Positions 1-10,021 of a stretch of DNA of 44,302 bases are shown one piece after another. Made by a program: the position numbers and the translations under genes. Every line of letters starts with the position of its first letter. Within the stretch, counting starts at the first letter, position 1. A model generated the notes under the pieces. The model made no database searches, was not told the DNA's origin, and saw nothing but the letters and a program-made list of their open reading frames with translations. Source of the DNA: Streptomyces populi (GTDB lineage: Bacteria; Actinomycetota; Actinomycetes; Streptomycetales; Streptomycetaceae); NCBI RefSeq assembly GCF_002911015.1, contig NZ_KZ626909.1:1-44302 (forward strand), in the 5' to 3' direction.

Positions 1-3000
1 TCCACCCATGCCCTGCGCCAGCGGTCGTCGGCCTTGCCGCTGGGCAACGACGGTCCCCCGTAGCGGCCGAGCCGGTGCAGGGCGAACTGAAGGTTGCGGC
101 GCCGGGACTCCTCCCAGAGCGGCGAGTCCAGCAGCTCGGCCAGCAGGCCGGCCGGGACACCGACCTCGGCTCCGCGCCGTGCCGCCATGAGGTGCCATGC
201 GGTGGGTGGATTGTTCTCCGGGGCGAACGGGTCCAGCGGACCGAGGAGTCCGGCCGCCTCCCGCGCGGGCTTCAGCGCCTGACGGCGGGAGAGGCGATGG
301 GTGCGGGCCAGCAGGTCGGCGGCGCGCAGTGCCAGGAGCCGCTGACGCGCGTGCGGCTCGGGCTCGGGGAACACGGCCTCCAGGTCCGCGGGCACGAGCC
401 GGTGCAGGCGCAGCCAGGCCGCGTGGACCTGCCCGTTGTCCCGGCCCAGTCGTTCGACGGCCGTGCGCAGGGCGGCCTTGGCGCTCGGCCCCGGACCGAG
501 CAGCCGGTAACGCAGCTCAGCGGTCCACAACGCGCGCAGCCCCGCCGCCCGGGGGTCCTCACCGGGCTCGGCGCGGTGCCGGACCAGCAGTCGTTCGAAG
601 ACATCGGTGCGGGGCCGTTCGGTGAGCAGGGGGGTTTCCGCGACGGGACCGTACAGGCGGATCTGTTCGACGAGCAGCATCAGACGGCGGCCGGGGTCGG
701 GCACCGACTCCAGAGCCGTGTTCAGGACCGCGCCATGGTCGCGTGCCTCCTCCAGCGGTCCGCACACCAGGGCGTGCACGGCGTGGGTGAGCCACTCCGC
801 GGGCGTGGGCGGCGGACCGTGCAGGCCGGGGTCCTCCCTGCGCCGGGTCAGCTGCTCCGCCCACCGGCCCAGCAGGGCCGCCGCGTCCCGCGTCATCCGC
901 CGGCGGTGCAGCAGGACGCATTCGGCGGCGTTCATGGCCGTGCCGGCCGCGCCGCGCGGGGTCTCCCGCAGCGGTGTGGCGCGGGAGACCCCTTGATGGG
1001 CCCGGCCGAGGTCACCCGCCACGGCCAGTGCCGTCGACGCCCTGAAGGCCAGGGCGGAGAGGCGCTCCTCGTCGTCGGAAGCCCGGTTCAGGGCGCGGTC
1101 CGCGTAGATCTCGGCCTGCTGGAGGTCGAGCATCTGGGCGTGCGCGCGGGCCAGGACCATCAGCGTCTCGAAGGCCAGCTCCGGCGCCACCTGGCCCGAG
1201 ACCGCGGGCAGGGTGACCTCCTCCAGCAGCTGCTGTGCGGCGCTGGGATCGCCCGTCAGCAGATACGACCGGGCCCGCAGCAGGTCGGCGGTGAGCGAGC
1301 CCCGGCCGAAGCCCTCGCGGTTCAGGAGGCCGTCCGAGACGGGCAGCCCCGAGCGCAGCTCCGCGTCCGCCCCGGCCAGGTCCACCCACTCCTCGGCGTG
1401 TTCCGTGACCGTGCCGTACCGTCGTCGCCAGGCCCGTACCAGATCGGGGCGGTCCGCGCGCTGCCAGTCGCGCATCGCGAACCGGGCCACCATCAGCGCC
1501 TGCGGGCCTCCGCGCGCGCGGGCCGCGTCGAACATCCGGGTGAACACACGGTCGGCTTCGGCGTGGCTGAGGTGGGCGGGCTCGCGGGTACGGCCGATCC
1601 GGACCTCGCAGCCGGCCAGCAGCAGCCCGGCGTCGGCGAGCCAGAGGTCCTGCAGTTCGTGCGCGGGTCCGGTCCGCGCGTCGGCCTCGAGGACGTCGCG
1701 CAGCAACCGGCGTGCCTCCCGTACCTTGCCGAGGCCTTCCTGCGCGCTCGCGCGGATGCGCAGGGCCGCATCGATGATGTGCGTGCGCAGCCGGTCCTCC
1801 TGGACCGGGGGCCGGTCCGGCACGGTCATGGCGGCCCTGCGCCGGGCCAGCGCCAGATAGCGCTCGACGTCGTTCCACGCGGGCCGGGAGCTGTAGAGCA
1901 CGGCGTGCAGCTGGCCGTAGGCGCGTTCGAGGGCGATGTCGTACCAGAGCTGTGGTGGCATCACCCGGGGGTCGGGTTCCCCGCGGCCTTCGGCCTCGGA
2001 CCGCTCGTCCTCGAAGTCCGCGCTGATCAGCCGGTCGGCGAGGTCGATGACCGTGGTGAAGGCGCCGTGCCGCCACGCCGCGGTGACCTGGGAGTACCAG
2101 ATCCCGGCGGCGTCGTCGAGGAACGCGTCGCGGTCGCCCTGCCGCTCGACGGCGGAATGCAGCTGGTGGTACACCTGCTCGGCGATCCAGCCCGCGGTCT
2201 CGGCGAAACCCCCGGCGTCCCGGGCGAGTTCGCGGCAGGTGGCGGCACCGTCCCGGTGGAACCTGTGCCAGACCTGCTCCTCGTCCAGGCGCATGCGGCG
2301 GCTCAGTGCGCGCCGTACGTTGACGTGCACGAGCAGGCGGCTCTCGTCGCCCTTGATCCAGGCGGACCGGCGGGCGTGCTCGATGAGCCGGTTCCACAGG
2401 GCCCGTGGGTCGGCGAACTCGTCGGCACCGGCGTTCGGGTCCTTGGACAGCAGGGGTACGAGCACCTTCTCGAAGTAGTCGAAGGTGGGGTGCCTGGCGA
2501 CGGCGCAGTACTCCAGGGCCCGGCTGACCCGGGCGTCGCCGATGTTCCTCAGTTCCCGCTCGACGACGAAGAGGTAGAGGGAGTCGCCACCCCCCGGCAG
2601 GTCGTCCGGCAGATCGTCCGGCAGGTCGGCGAGCAGCGCGAGGACGAGCGGGGTGAAGGCGGGCGAGCCCTCGACGTCCCGGGCGCTCGTCTCGACTATG
2701 CGCTCGGCCCGTTCGGGATCGACGCCCCTCATCCTGAGATAGGCGTTCGCCTCGTCGACGCTGAACGGCTTCAGTTCGACGGAACGCCACGGGACGTCAC
2801 CGAAGACGGACCGGAACCCCTCCGTCTCGGTGACGTCCGAGCGCCCGGACAGCACCACGCGCAGCGAGGGGACCGCCCTGACCAGCCCGCGGACCAGACG
2901 GAACAGGCGCTCCAACTCGTGGTCCGGGCGGGTCAGCACCTCGTCCAGGGTGTCGAGGCACAGAAGGACGGGACCTTGGGCCAGCGCGTTGAGGGCGTCG

Positions 3001-4118
3001 GTGAACCGGGTGACGAGGGCTCCCGACAGGGGCGCCGACCGCCCCGGATCACGCGGCGGTTCACCGGGCATGCCGAACTCGCGGTCGAGCCGGCGCGGGA
3101 CATCACGGTGGTCCCGCACGAAGTCCGCCATCGGACCGAGCCGTTCCCCGGCTTCCGGCATCTGGATCCGGGCGCGCTCGACGAGGTGGGCGGCCACCTT
3201 CACCAGCATCAGTTCCGGCATGTCCAGCAGCAGTTCGGTGACGAGCGTCTGTGCGTCCACGACCGCGGAGAGCACGGGCGGGCTCTGCCTGATGCCGTAC
3301 TTGGCGACGAGCCAGGCCAGTTGGGTGCTCTTGCCCATGCCTCCGTGTGCGTGCACATGGATCACCAGGGGCGGCCCCGGCGGCAGGGCGGCCTCCTCCG
3401 GGAGGGGTGTCTCCGGGGCGGGGGCACGGACCGCCGATTCCAGGATGCCCTCGACGTCCCGGCGTGCGACGTAGTGCCGGGTCTGCTCCAGGAACTCGTA
3501 CAGTCCCCTGCCCGCCTCCAGCCGGCGCTCCGCCTCGTCACGGCGCCACGACAGACCGGGGTGCAGGAAATCAGAGGCGTAGGGGTGGAGGTCGTCGGGC
3601 GCGATCGCCTCCGCGAGCCGGTGGCACATGGCGAGGTCGGGGAGGTTCTCGAAGACCGGGTAGAGCCTGTCGAACTCCTCGCACGCCTCCTCGTGTTGAC
3701 CGGCGATGACCAGGAGCCGCAGCCTCTGCGTCCGCGCCGTACCCCCGTCGGCGCCGGTCAGCCGGGAGGCGAGCCGCGAAGCGAGGCGGACCATGTCCCC
3801 CGGCGGTACGCCGTGGGCGCCGGGGTTCTGCCCGTCCTCCCACCAGGCGGCCCACGCCCCCTTGCGCACCAGGTCGTTGAGCTCGTACCAGCCCGCCTCG
3901 GCGGGGTACGCCTCCACGGCCCTTCCCAGCTCCTCGAACGTGAAGTCCAGTCCGTCGACGGCCGCGGCGAACGTGTCACGGTCGATGCAGGTCAGCAGAC
4001 TGCAGTGTTTGAGGACGCGATAGCGCCGCGGGTTGCGGTGCCGCGACACCTCGAAGTGCCGGTACGCCTTCTCGTACGCGTCCCGGCCGTCCAGGCCCTC
4101 CGGTTTCCCCTCTTCCAT
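1..4118 (-). CDS. STAND-type P-loop NTPase with long helical C-terminal region (partial, 3' end outside window)
   Basis: About 1,372 codons are visible and the frame stays open to base 1, so the C-terminus is missing. The first ~240 residues are mixed helical with no motif I recognise. An intact Walker A (GGMGKST) lies at residues 259-265 and a Walker B-like segment (LCLDTLDE) ends near residue 393, followed by an 'LSGRSD' sensor-like stretch as in STAND/NACHT ATPases. From about residue 560 on the protein is rich in Ala/Leu/Arg helices resembling TPR-like repeats. Residues near 495-506 hold a small DDLP tandem repeat. The start has GGGGAGGGG a few bases upstream and lies 24 bases after the preceding gene, so it is probably last or late in the operon. 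No CHAT domain is seen. A role as nucleotide-dependent sensor or scaffold for the upstream CHAT proteins is inferred from context. The NTPase call is firm; the biological role is not. Confidence 0.82.
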   Translation of the reverse strand, partial: MEEGKPEGLDGRDAYEKAYRHFEVSRHRNPRRYRVLKHCSLLTCIDRDTFAAAVDGLDFTFEELGRAVEAYPAEAGWYELNDLVRKGAWAAWWEDGQNPGAHGVPPGDMVRLASRLASRLTGADGGTARTQRLRLLVIAGQHEEACEEFDRLYPVFENLPDLAMCHRLAEAIAPDDLHPYASDFLHPGLSWRRDEAERRLEAGRGLYEFLEQTRHYVARRDVEGILESAVRAPAPETPLPEEAALPPGPPLVIHVHAHGGMGKSTQLAWLVAKYGIRQSPPVLSAVVDAQTLVTELLLDMPELMLVKVAAHLVERARIQMPEAGERLGPMADFVRDHRDVPRRLDREFGMPGEPPRDPGRSAPLSGALVTRFTDALNALAQGPVLLCLDTLDEVLTRPDHELERLFRLVRGLVRAVPSLRVVLSGRSDVTETEGFRSVFGDVPWRSVELKPFSVDEANAYLRMRGVDPERAERIVETSARDVEGSPAFTPLVLALLADLPDDLPDDLPGGGDSLYLFVVERELRNIGDARVSRALEYCAVARHPTFDYFEKVLVPLLSKDPNAGADEFADPRALWNRLIEHARRSAWIKGDESRLLVHVNVRRALSRRMRLDEEQVWHRFHRDGAATCRELARDAGGFAETAGWIAEQVYHQLHSAVERQGDRDAFLDDAAGIWYSQVTAAWRHGAFTTVIDLADRLISADFEDERSEAEGRGEPDPRVMPPQLWYDIALERAYGQLHAVLYSSRPAWNDVERYLALARRRAAMTVPDRPPVQEDRLRTHIIDAALRIRASAQEGLGKVREARRLLRDVLEADARTGPAHELQDLWLADAGLLLAGCEVRIGRTREPAHLSHAEADRVFTRMFDAARARGGPQALMVARFAMRDWQRADRPDLVRAWRRRYGTVTEHAEEWVDLAGADAELRSGLPVSDGLLNREGFGRGSLTADLLRARSYLLTGDPSAAQQLLEEVTLPAVSGQVAPELAFETLMVLARAHAQMLDLQQAEIYADRALNRASDDEERLSALAFRASTALAVAGDLGRAHQGVSRATPLRETPRGAAGTAMNAAECVLLHRRRMTRDAAALLGRWAEQLTRRREDPGLHGPPPTPAEWLTHAVHALVCGPLEEARDHGAVLNTALESVPDPGRRLMLLVEQIRLYGPVAETPLLTERPRTDVFERLLVRHRAEPGEDPRAAGLRALWTAELRYRLLGPGPSAKAALRTAVERLGRDNGQVHAAWLRLHRLVPADLEAVFPEPEPHARQRLLALRAADLLARTHRLSRRQALKPAREAAGLLGPLDPFAPENNPPTAWHLMAARRGAEVGVPAGLLAELLDSPLWEESRRRNLQFALHRLGRYGGPSLPSGKADDRWRRAWV

Positions 4119-4142
4119 GTGCCCCTCCCCCCTTTTTCCCTG

Positions 4143-5972
4143 TCAGCCGAAGCGGCTCACGGCCGCGGAATACACGTCGTTCAGGAACCCCGGGCCGAAG
4201 GCACCCCTGTTGACCTGGAGTTGTTCTGTCACGAGCTGGCGCCACTCGTCCGGATTGTGCCAGTCATATCCCATTCGCGTACCGAGTTCACGCAGCAGCG
4301 GGGCCCCGCGTTCCTCCTCCCAGGGCTCCAGGAGGACCGTGCGGCGCCCGGCGACGAACGCGCCCAGCCAGTCGGCGGTCTCGGGGTCCCTGGCAGTCAC
4401 CACTACGCTGACGGCGCTCGCGCTGTTCAGAACGACGTTGAACAGGTCACGGACCAGGGAGCGGGCGGTGCCCCACTGTTTCTCGTCCTCGCCGAAGTGG
4501 TCGAGAGCCAGTGCGAGGTGGGTCCCCGACGGTGCCAGACTGACGATGAGGTCGATGGCTCCGCTCACCAGTTCGTCGCGCACCGTGTTCGTACGCGTGC
4601 GGTACTCCCCGGATTCCCTGGCGAGGAGTCGCTCCAGTTCGGTGAGCTCCTCCGGCGCGTCCCAGTCGTCGTGCCGCTTCACCTGGGCGCGGACGCTCTC
4701 GACCAGTAAGGACACCGTCTCGGTCACCGCGCTGTCCGAGCGGAGCGGTGCGGCGGACCGGACGCGGGTGTCGCGAGCGCGTGCCCTGAAGTTCAGGTAG
4801 AGAGCGCGGCGGTCACGGCGCCCCTCCCAGAGCCGCAGCGTGGACAGCAGCAGGCAGGTGGTCCCGATCGGGGTGTCGGTGACCCCGCCGGACAGCACCA
4901 CCACCTCTTTCACCTCGGCCCCGCCCTCCAGGTGCTCCAGCGCCGAGAGCCGTTGGGGAACCCGGTCGGTGACCCGGTCCAGACAGGTGTACAGGTCCGG
5001 GGCGTCGGAACCGCCCCCGCGCGGCACGTGCCTCCGGGCGGTCGGCAGGACCAGTTCGGGGCGGCAGTTGACGGTGACGGCGGCCGACACCCGTGTGTCG
5101 CTCCGGGTCATCGAGCGGACGGCGTCGTCGAGGCTGTCGCCCGTGATCAGCCCCTCGTAGAACCCGGTCAGCGGACCGCACAGGTCCGGGGCCGACGCCG
5201 GCTCGGCGGTCACGGACACCGCGGCGAGCGCCGGGTGCGGCGCGTCGGCCTCGACGTACGGTTCGAGCAGCCGGTGGGCGTCGGCGGGTAACTCCTCGCT
5301 GGTGGACACGATGAGCCGTACGGAGGACAGGTCGAGCCTGCCCAGGTCGTACGGGGCCCACTGGAACAGGGACCGGGCGCTGTCACCCGCCAGGTGCAGT
5401 ACGTGCGGCTTGGTCCTGTGGAGTGCCGCGATCAGCTTGTCGTCGTCGACTGGGGCAGGGAGCACTTCGACCTCCCACCGGCCGGCGTGGGGTCCGACCG
5501 CGGCGTGTACCGCGACATCCTCGTGCCAGGGCAGGTCGGCCTCCGGCTCCGCCCGGACGTCGACCCCTACGACGAGTACCCGTACCGAGAGATCGCGGAA
5601 CGGCAGCGGCTCCCCCGGCTGGAAGCCTCCGGCGCCCACGCCGGTGCGGAACACACTCACCGGACCCGCCTCGCGCCGGGCGGCCTCCTCGAACGCGAGG
5701 CGTTCCCATCCGACGTCGCACAACTCGCGCCCCACCGGACGCAGGATCCACAGTCCGGGCTCATCTCGCCCCTCCCCCGTCCGCGCCGCCACCTCGCGGC
5801 GCAGCGCTTCCCACAGTTGCTCCGGTCCCGCCGGGTCCGACAGCGGTGCCCCGGTCCTGATCTCCCATCGGTCCCTGTCGGTATCGGCTCCCCGAAGCAG
5901 AGTCGATTCGACGGTGTAAGCCACCGGGTCCACATCCCCGGAAGCGATCCTGAGGTGGACGACGTCCGTCAT
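4143..5972 (-). CDS. Degenerate CHAT-like/NTPase-like protein (pseudo-enzyme), contains a TTA codon
   Basis: 609 residues. The N-terminal half has the outline of a CHAT (caspase-HetF/separase-like) domain, but the segment aligned with the catalytic 'xxHG' reads HVLHLAGDS (about residues 189-197), so the His is lost. The strand that should end in the catalytic Cys reads RLIVSTSEELP, so the Cys is lost as well. The second half aligns with the NTPase part of the two upstream paralogues, but the P-loop reads GGVTDTPIGTTC (about residues 361-372) with Thr in place of the invariant Lys. A TTA leucine codon sits at 4707-4709 (residue 422). TTA is rare in Streptomyces and read by the bldA tRNA. The gene starts 38 bases after the paralogue at 6011-10021. 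It is probably non-catalytic and may act as an adaptor or decoy (inference). Confidence 0.8.
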   Translation of the reverse strand: MTDVVHLRIASGDVDPVAYTVESTLLRGADTDRDRWEIRTGAPLSDPAGPEQLWEALRREVAARTGEGRDEPGLWILRPVGRELCDVGWERLAFEEAARREAGPVSVFRTGVGAGGFQPGEPLPFRDLSVRVLVVGVDVRAEPEADLPWHEDVAVHAAVGPHAGRWEVEVLPAPVDDDKLIAALHRTKPHVLHLAGDSARSLFQWAPYDLGRLDLSSVRLIVSTSEELPADAHRLLEPYVEADAPHPALAAVSVTAEPASAPDLCGPLTGFYEGLITGDSLDDAVRSMTRSDTRVSAAVTVNCRPELVLPTARRHVPRGGGSDAPDLYTCLDRVTDRVPQRLSALEHLEGGAEVKEVVVLSGGVTDTPIGTTCLLLSTLRLWEGRRDRRALYLNFRARARDTRVRSAAPLRSDSAVTETVSLLVESVRAQVKRHDDWDAPEELTELERLLARESGEYRTRTNTVRDELVSGAIDLIVSLAPSGTHLALALDHFGEDEKQWGTARSLVRDLFNVVLNSASAVSVVVTARDPETADWLGAFVAGRRTVLLEPWEEERGAPLLRELGTRMGYDWHNPDEWRQLVTEQLQVNRGAFGPGFLNDVYSAAVSRFG

Positions 5973-6010
5973 TCACCTACCCCCATTTTCACGTGCTTCC
6001 TGACCGGAGC

Positions 6011-9000
6011 CTATGAATCTCCCAGGAGTCTCCGAAATCCGGATGCCAAATCCTGTTCGTCATCGACCATTCTCAGGAGGAATTTCTTCGGATCTATTTC
6101 GATCGGTACGTCGGCAGGGTCCTGCGGGCTGCGGAACGCCCCGCGGAGCCGGTCGCACAACTCGTCCACGCCACCGGGTGCCGACGGATCACGGCGCCAG
6201 CGCTCGCGGTCCTCCTCCCGCCCGCGCAGCACGTGGGCGTCCGTGAGCTCACCGAGCAGGGCCGAGTACATGTGGTGCGCCGAGGCGTCCCTCCTCACCC
6301 GGTCCTCCTCGCACCTGAGCTGGTCGTCGCCGATGCGCCGGTGGCAGGCTCCGACGTCCATGGGCGTGCCCTGGGCGTAGAACAGGCGCAACGCGTTGAG
6401 TTCGTAGTAGCAGGCCTCCTTCATCGCCGTCCCTTCCGCCTCTCCGTTGCCTTCGGCCCTCGCCAGACCGGCGTGCGCCCGCTGGACGCGCGCCCGCGCC
6501 GAGTCGGTCATGGCGACCAGCACGATGTCACCGCTGAGTTCGACGTCGTGCACGTGCGCCACCAGATCGTTGTCCAGCTTCGTCAGCTCGTTCCGGTCAC
6601 CGTGCAGCCGGGGTTCGAGCTCCAGCAGACAGCCTTCGACGAGGTGCAGATGCCGTTTCACGGCGCCCGCGGTGCCCTCGCCGTCCGGGACGAAGCAGCG
6701 CCCCAGGAGGACGTGGTCGGCGCGCGCCCGGTCCCGGTGGACGCCTTCGGCCGCGCCCGACGCCTCGGCGGCGAGCTGGACGTGGGTGTCACGCCGGATG
6801 GTGAAGAGCTTCTGGCGCAGGATCTCCCCGTCGGCCCAGTGGGTGTCGACGGAGCCCCGGAACCGGGCGTCGGCGAGCGCCTCCGCCGCCGCCGGAAAGC
6901 GGTCCAGCACCTCCGGCAGCCGCCCCGCGTCGAGCAGGACCCGCAGGACCTCGACCTCGACGGCGCTGGCGACCAGCCCGACACGGGCGCCGGGGACGAG
7001 CCGGTCCAGGTAGTCACCGCCGACCCGCTCCGCCACGGCGAGCCGCCCGGTGTCCCGCAGGCCGCTGAGTATCACGACGCTCATGGCGACCGCGAGCGGC
7101 GAGCCGTCCACGTCGGGGTCGCCCTGCCCCGTGCCCAGCAGGGCCGACAGACCGGGCCGCCTGTCGCCCCGCTTCAGGTCCTCGAACACCCCGTACAGGC
7201 GCTGGGCCATCGTGGACAGGCCCGGGTCGGGGTCGTCCTGAGGGATGCTCCCCGTGATCCGCTCGAGCCGCCGGACCATGTCGCTGAGGCCGCGGTCGCG
7301 CCGCGAACGGGTCATGAGGGCGGCGACCAGCAGGAGGTAGGTGGACCAGTCCTCCACCCGCTCCAGGTACGGCAGTGCCGAGGAGATGAGCCGCAGCACG
7401 TCCGCGGTCCCGCCGTGCGTACGGCGGCGCAGCGCTCGCTTCGCCAGGCCCGCCGTGTGCCGGCAGGCGATCCGGTCCACTTCGCTCCGCAGCACGTCGC
7501 CGTCCTCGGTGCCGATCCGGCGACGGGGGTCGACGGCGAGGGCGACGGCGGGATGGATGCGTATCCGTACCTCGGAACTGCCCGGCCGCCTGGTGCGGCT
7601 GACGAGGCCGTCCCGGGCGAGCGCCGTCACCAGGTCGTCGAGCTCCCTGGTCTCCCCGTGCAGGCCACCGCCGTCGTCCTCCTCTCCGGTCCGCTCCTCG
7701 GGCGGCAGGCCGAGCCGTCTGCGGCGCAGCCCCGCCCAGACCACCGCCGGCAGGCCCGGTTCGCCGCCGTCGACGAAGGAGAGGACCAGGTCCCTCGGGC
7801 GCAGCCGCGAGAGGACGAGGAGCAGGAGGTGCCGCGGGTCCTCTTCGGGTATGCACCCCATCGTCTCGTGGGCCCACTCCTCGATCCCCGTCCAGGCGGA
7901 GGGTGGTTGCTCCGCTTCCTTTCCCCGCCACGCCCGGGGGTCCATGTCCAGGTCGGCGAGCCGACGCAGCCGTGCGCGCCCGTCCCGTTCGCCCGCCACC
8001 GTGTCCGCGAACCTCAGCAGCCCGGGATGTCCCGCGGCGCGGGAGAGCACGTCGTGGATGAGCTTGCGGTCCTCGTCGTCGGCCGTGTCGCGGGCCGCGG
8101 CGTCGATGAGCGGGCCGAGGCTCGGCAGACCCTGCGCGTGGAGGAACGCCTCGGCGGGTGCCGGCAGGGGCATCGGCACGTCGAGGAGCCGGTCCCGGTC
8201 GAGCCGCAGCGGGCGGGGACTCGTGACGAGCAGGCGGAAGCCGGGGGCGTCCGGAAGGGTCATGGCACTGATCAGGCGGGCCCAGCGCGGGTCCCGCCAG
8301 GGACCGTCGTCCACCGCCCGCGCGTCCTGTGGACGCGCGACGGTCAGCTCTCCGACATCGAGGAGGGCGACCAGCGCGTACTCCTTGGTGTTGCCCGTGA
8401 TCCGCTGCTCCACGGCGCGGCTCATGCGCTCGAACTCCAGGTCGTCGGCCATCACCTCGTCCAGCCGCTCCTCGACGGTCACGCCGTCCGCGTCCAGGTA
8501 CGGGCGCATGGCCGGCAGCTGGAGCAGTTCCCGGAGGAAGCGGCGCAGCACCTCGTCGGGCGGCTCGTCCCCGGGGGATCCCAGCACGTGGCGCAGCACG
8601 TCGCGGTAGCGGTGCTGGTACAGGCTGATCAGTTCGTCGGCGCAGGTGGTCTTGCCCACGCCGGGCATCCCGTGCAGGACGACTCCGTTGTGGCCGTCGC
8701 CCGCCAGCCGTGCCAGGACCCGGCTCGCCGACCACATGGGCTCGTGGTGCCCGACGAGGCTCGGCGCCGACCTGTAGGTCAGCTCGTCGGCCCGCGGCGG
8801 CTGCGGCGGGTTCAGGGTCAGTCCGCAGGCCTGCGCTCCGTAGAGGACGGGAGCCGCGACGTCGAGGGGACTCAGGACGTCCCGGCACTCCTCGATCGCC
8901 GCCGCCAGGGCCCTGGGCAGGCTCAGGCCCCGGGTGAGGAGTTGGTCGTACAGACTCACCATCAGGGCGACCGCGCCCTGATCGGATATCCGGTGCCGGA

Positions 9001-10021
9001 AGGCGAGGACCGGGCAGCCCAGTTGCACCGCCAGGTCCACGGCCAGCCCGCCGACGGCGGAGCACGAGTCGGTGACGCCGGGTTCCGGCTCGGTGTGGGA
9101 GGGGATGCGGAACATCGCCAGCCGGTCGGCGAGCGAGGGGCTGCTGGCCGGGCGGGTGGTCATCACCACCAGCCGCAGCCGTCTGTCGTTGCCGCTGCCG
9201 CGCAGCTTCCCGCACAGGTCCTGGGCCGTCACGGGGATGTGCTCGTGCGCTCCCTCGCCCACCGACCAGGTGCCGGGAGTTCCCCGGCCGGCCAGGTGCA
9301 GGATCATCGCCCAGTCGGCCTCCTGCCGGTTGTCACCCCGCCGGGCGTTCCCGAGGTGCTCGCCCACCTGCTCCTTGGTGACGTGGTACGAGAGCGCGCG
9401 CCTGGTGATGTCCATCCCGCGCCCGTCGGCGGCCGCGTTCTCGATGGTGCCGAGGACCTGGGACTGCTCGGCGTGCAGATCGAGCGGTTCGCCGGTCGCG
9501 GTCCTGCCGAAGAATCCGACGACGTGCAACGGACGCGTCTCGCGCGCCGGGTCCGGCGGGGCGGCCGGCCGGCGTGGATCGATGTCGTGGACGAAGGTCA
9601 CCAGCCGGTCCGCCAGACTGCCCCCGCCGTCCGCGGCCAGGACGAGCGGGTAGCCGATCACCTCCCGCTCCGGCCCGTTCGGATCGAGACGCAGCAGCAC
9701 CGTCGCCGGACCGTGGGCGGTCAGCCCGTCCCAGATCCTCTTGGTGAGGACCGTCCGCCGGAGCCAGTCGCCCAGGTCCCGGCCCATCCGTTCCTCGCCC
9801 GGCTCGCCGAACCTGCCGTGCTGCATGAACGCGTGCGGGTCGGTGAGGAACGCGCGGAACCTCCGTGCCCTGACCGCGTCCTCGTCCCGCGCCAGATCCA
9901 CGGCGGACTCGGCCACGAGCCCGCCGGCCCTGTCGGACAGCCGCCAGAACCAGCGTGGCAGGCCGGTTTTCGCCACGGCGAATTCCCTGACCTCCAGCAG
10001 GGCGTCGTAATGCGCCGACAC
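6011..10021 (-). CDS. Inactive-CHAT plus intact STAND NTPase, large helical C-terminus
   Basis: 1,336 residues from a GTG start preceded by a G-rich stretch; it stops with TAG. Residues ~170-400 have CHAT topology, including the late 'GCPVLAFRHRISDQGAV' and 'LYDQLLTRGLSLPRALAAAI' segments typical of the family. The catalytic His position reads ILHLAGRG (Arg for His, near residue 242) and the Cys strand reads LVVMTTRPAS, so the dyad is lost. A VGHHEPM segment then leads into an intact Walker A, GMPGVGKTT, at residues 451-459, so this paralogue should still bind NTP. The remaining ~800 residues are helical and repeat-like with no domain I can name. The gene lies 97 bases downstream of the catalytically intact CHAT gene and 38 bases upstream of the degenerate one. 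A nucleotide-dependent oligomerising sensor is the likely role (inference from the STAND family). Confidence 0.85.
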   Translation of the reverse strand: MSAHYDALLEVREFAVAKTGLPRWFWRLSDRAGGLVAESAVDLARDEDAVRARRFRAFLTDPHAFMQHGRFGEPGEERMGRDLGDWLRRTVLTKRIWDGLTAHGPATVLLRLDPNGPEREVIGYPLVLAADGGGSLADRLVTFVHDIDPRRPAAPPDPARETRPLHVVGFFGRTATGEPLDLHAEQSQVLGTIENAAADGRGMDITRRALSYHVTKEQVGEHLGNARRGDNRQEADWAMILHLAGRGTPGTWSVGEGAHEHIPVTAQDLCGKLRGSGNDRRLRLVVMTTRPASSPSLADRLAMFRIPSHTEPEPGVTDSCSAVGGLAVDLAVQLGCPVLAFRHRISDQGAVALMVSLYDQLLTRGLSLPRALAAAIEECRDVLSPLDVAAPVLYGAQACGLTLNPPQPPRADELTYRSAPSLVGHHEPMWSASRVLARLAGDGHNGVVLHGMPGVGKTTCADELISLYQHRYRDVLRHVLGSPGDEPPDEVLRRFLRELLQLPAMRPYLDADGVTVEERLDEVMADDLEFERMSRAVEQRITGNTKEYALVALLDVGELTVARPQDARAVDDGPWRDPRWARLISAMTLPDAPGFRLLVTSPRPLRLDRDRLLDVPMPLPAPAEAFLHAQGLPSLGPLIDAAARDTADDEDRKLIHDVLSRAAGHPGLLRFADTVAGERDGRARLRRLADLDMDPRAWRGKEAEQPPSAWTGIEEWAHETMGCIPEEDPRHLLLLVLSRLRPRDLVLSFVDGGEPGLPAVVWAGLRRRRLGLPPEERTGEEDDGGGLHGETRELDDLVTALARDGLVSRTRRPGSSEVRIRIHPAVALAVDPRRRIGTEDGDVLRSEVDRIACRHTAGLAKRALRRRTHGGTADVLRLISSALPYLERVEDWSTYLLLVAALMTRSRRDRGLSDMVRRLERITGSIPQDDPDPGLSTMAQRLYGVFEDLKRGDRRPGLSALLGTGQGDPDVDGSPLAVAMSVVILSGLRDTGRLAVAERVGGDYLDRLVPGARVGLVASAVEVEVLRVLLDAGRLPEVLDRFPAAAEALADARFRGSVDTHWADGEILRQKLFTIRRDTHVQLAAEASGAAEGVHRDRARADHVLLGRCFVPDGEGTAGAVKRHLHLVEGCLLELEPRLHGDRNELTKLDNDLVAHVHDVELSGDIVLVAMTDSARARVQRAHAGLARAEGNGEAEGTAMKEACYYELNALRLFYAQGTPMDVGACHRRIGDDQLRCEEDRVRRDASAHHMYSALLGELTDAHVLRGREEDRERWRRDPSAPGGVDELCDRLRGAFRSPQDPADVPIEIDPKKFLLRMVDDEQDLASGFRRLLGDS

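Noticed and set aside
1012..2790. Minus-strand 592-codon frame within the ATPase gene
   Set aside because: It is extremely Arg/Pro-rich and out of frame with the gene that carries the conserved motifs and correct codon bias.
75..4709. Very long plus-strand open frame (1,544 codons) opposite the ATPase gene
   Set aside because: Composition is Gly/Pro/Arg/Val-rich with no family motif, while the minus strand in the same interval has a Walker A, Walker B and a good ribosome site. It is an antisense shadow of high-GC coding DNA.
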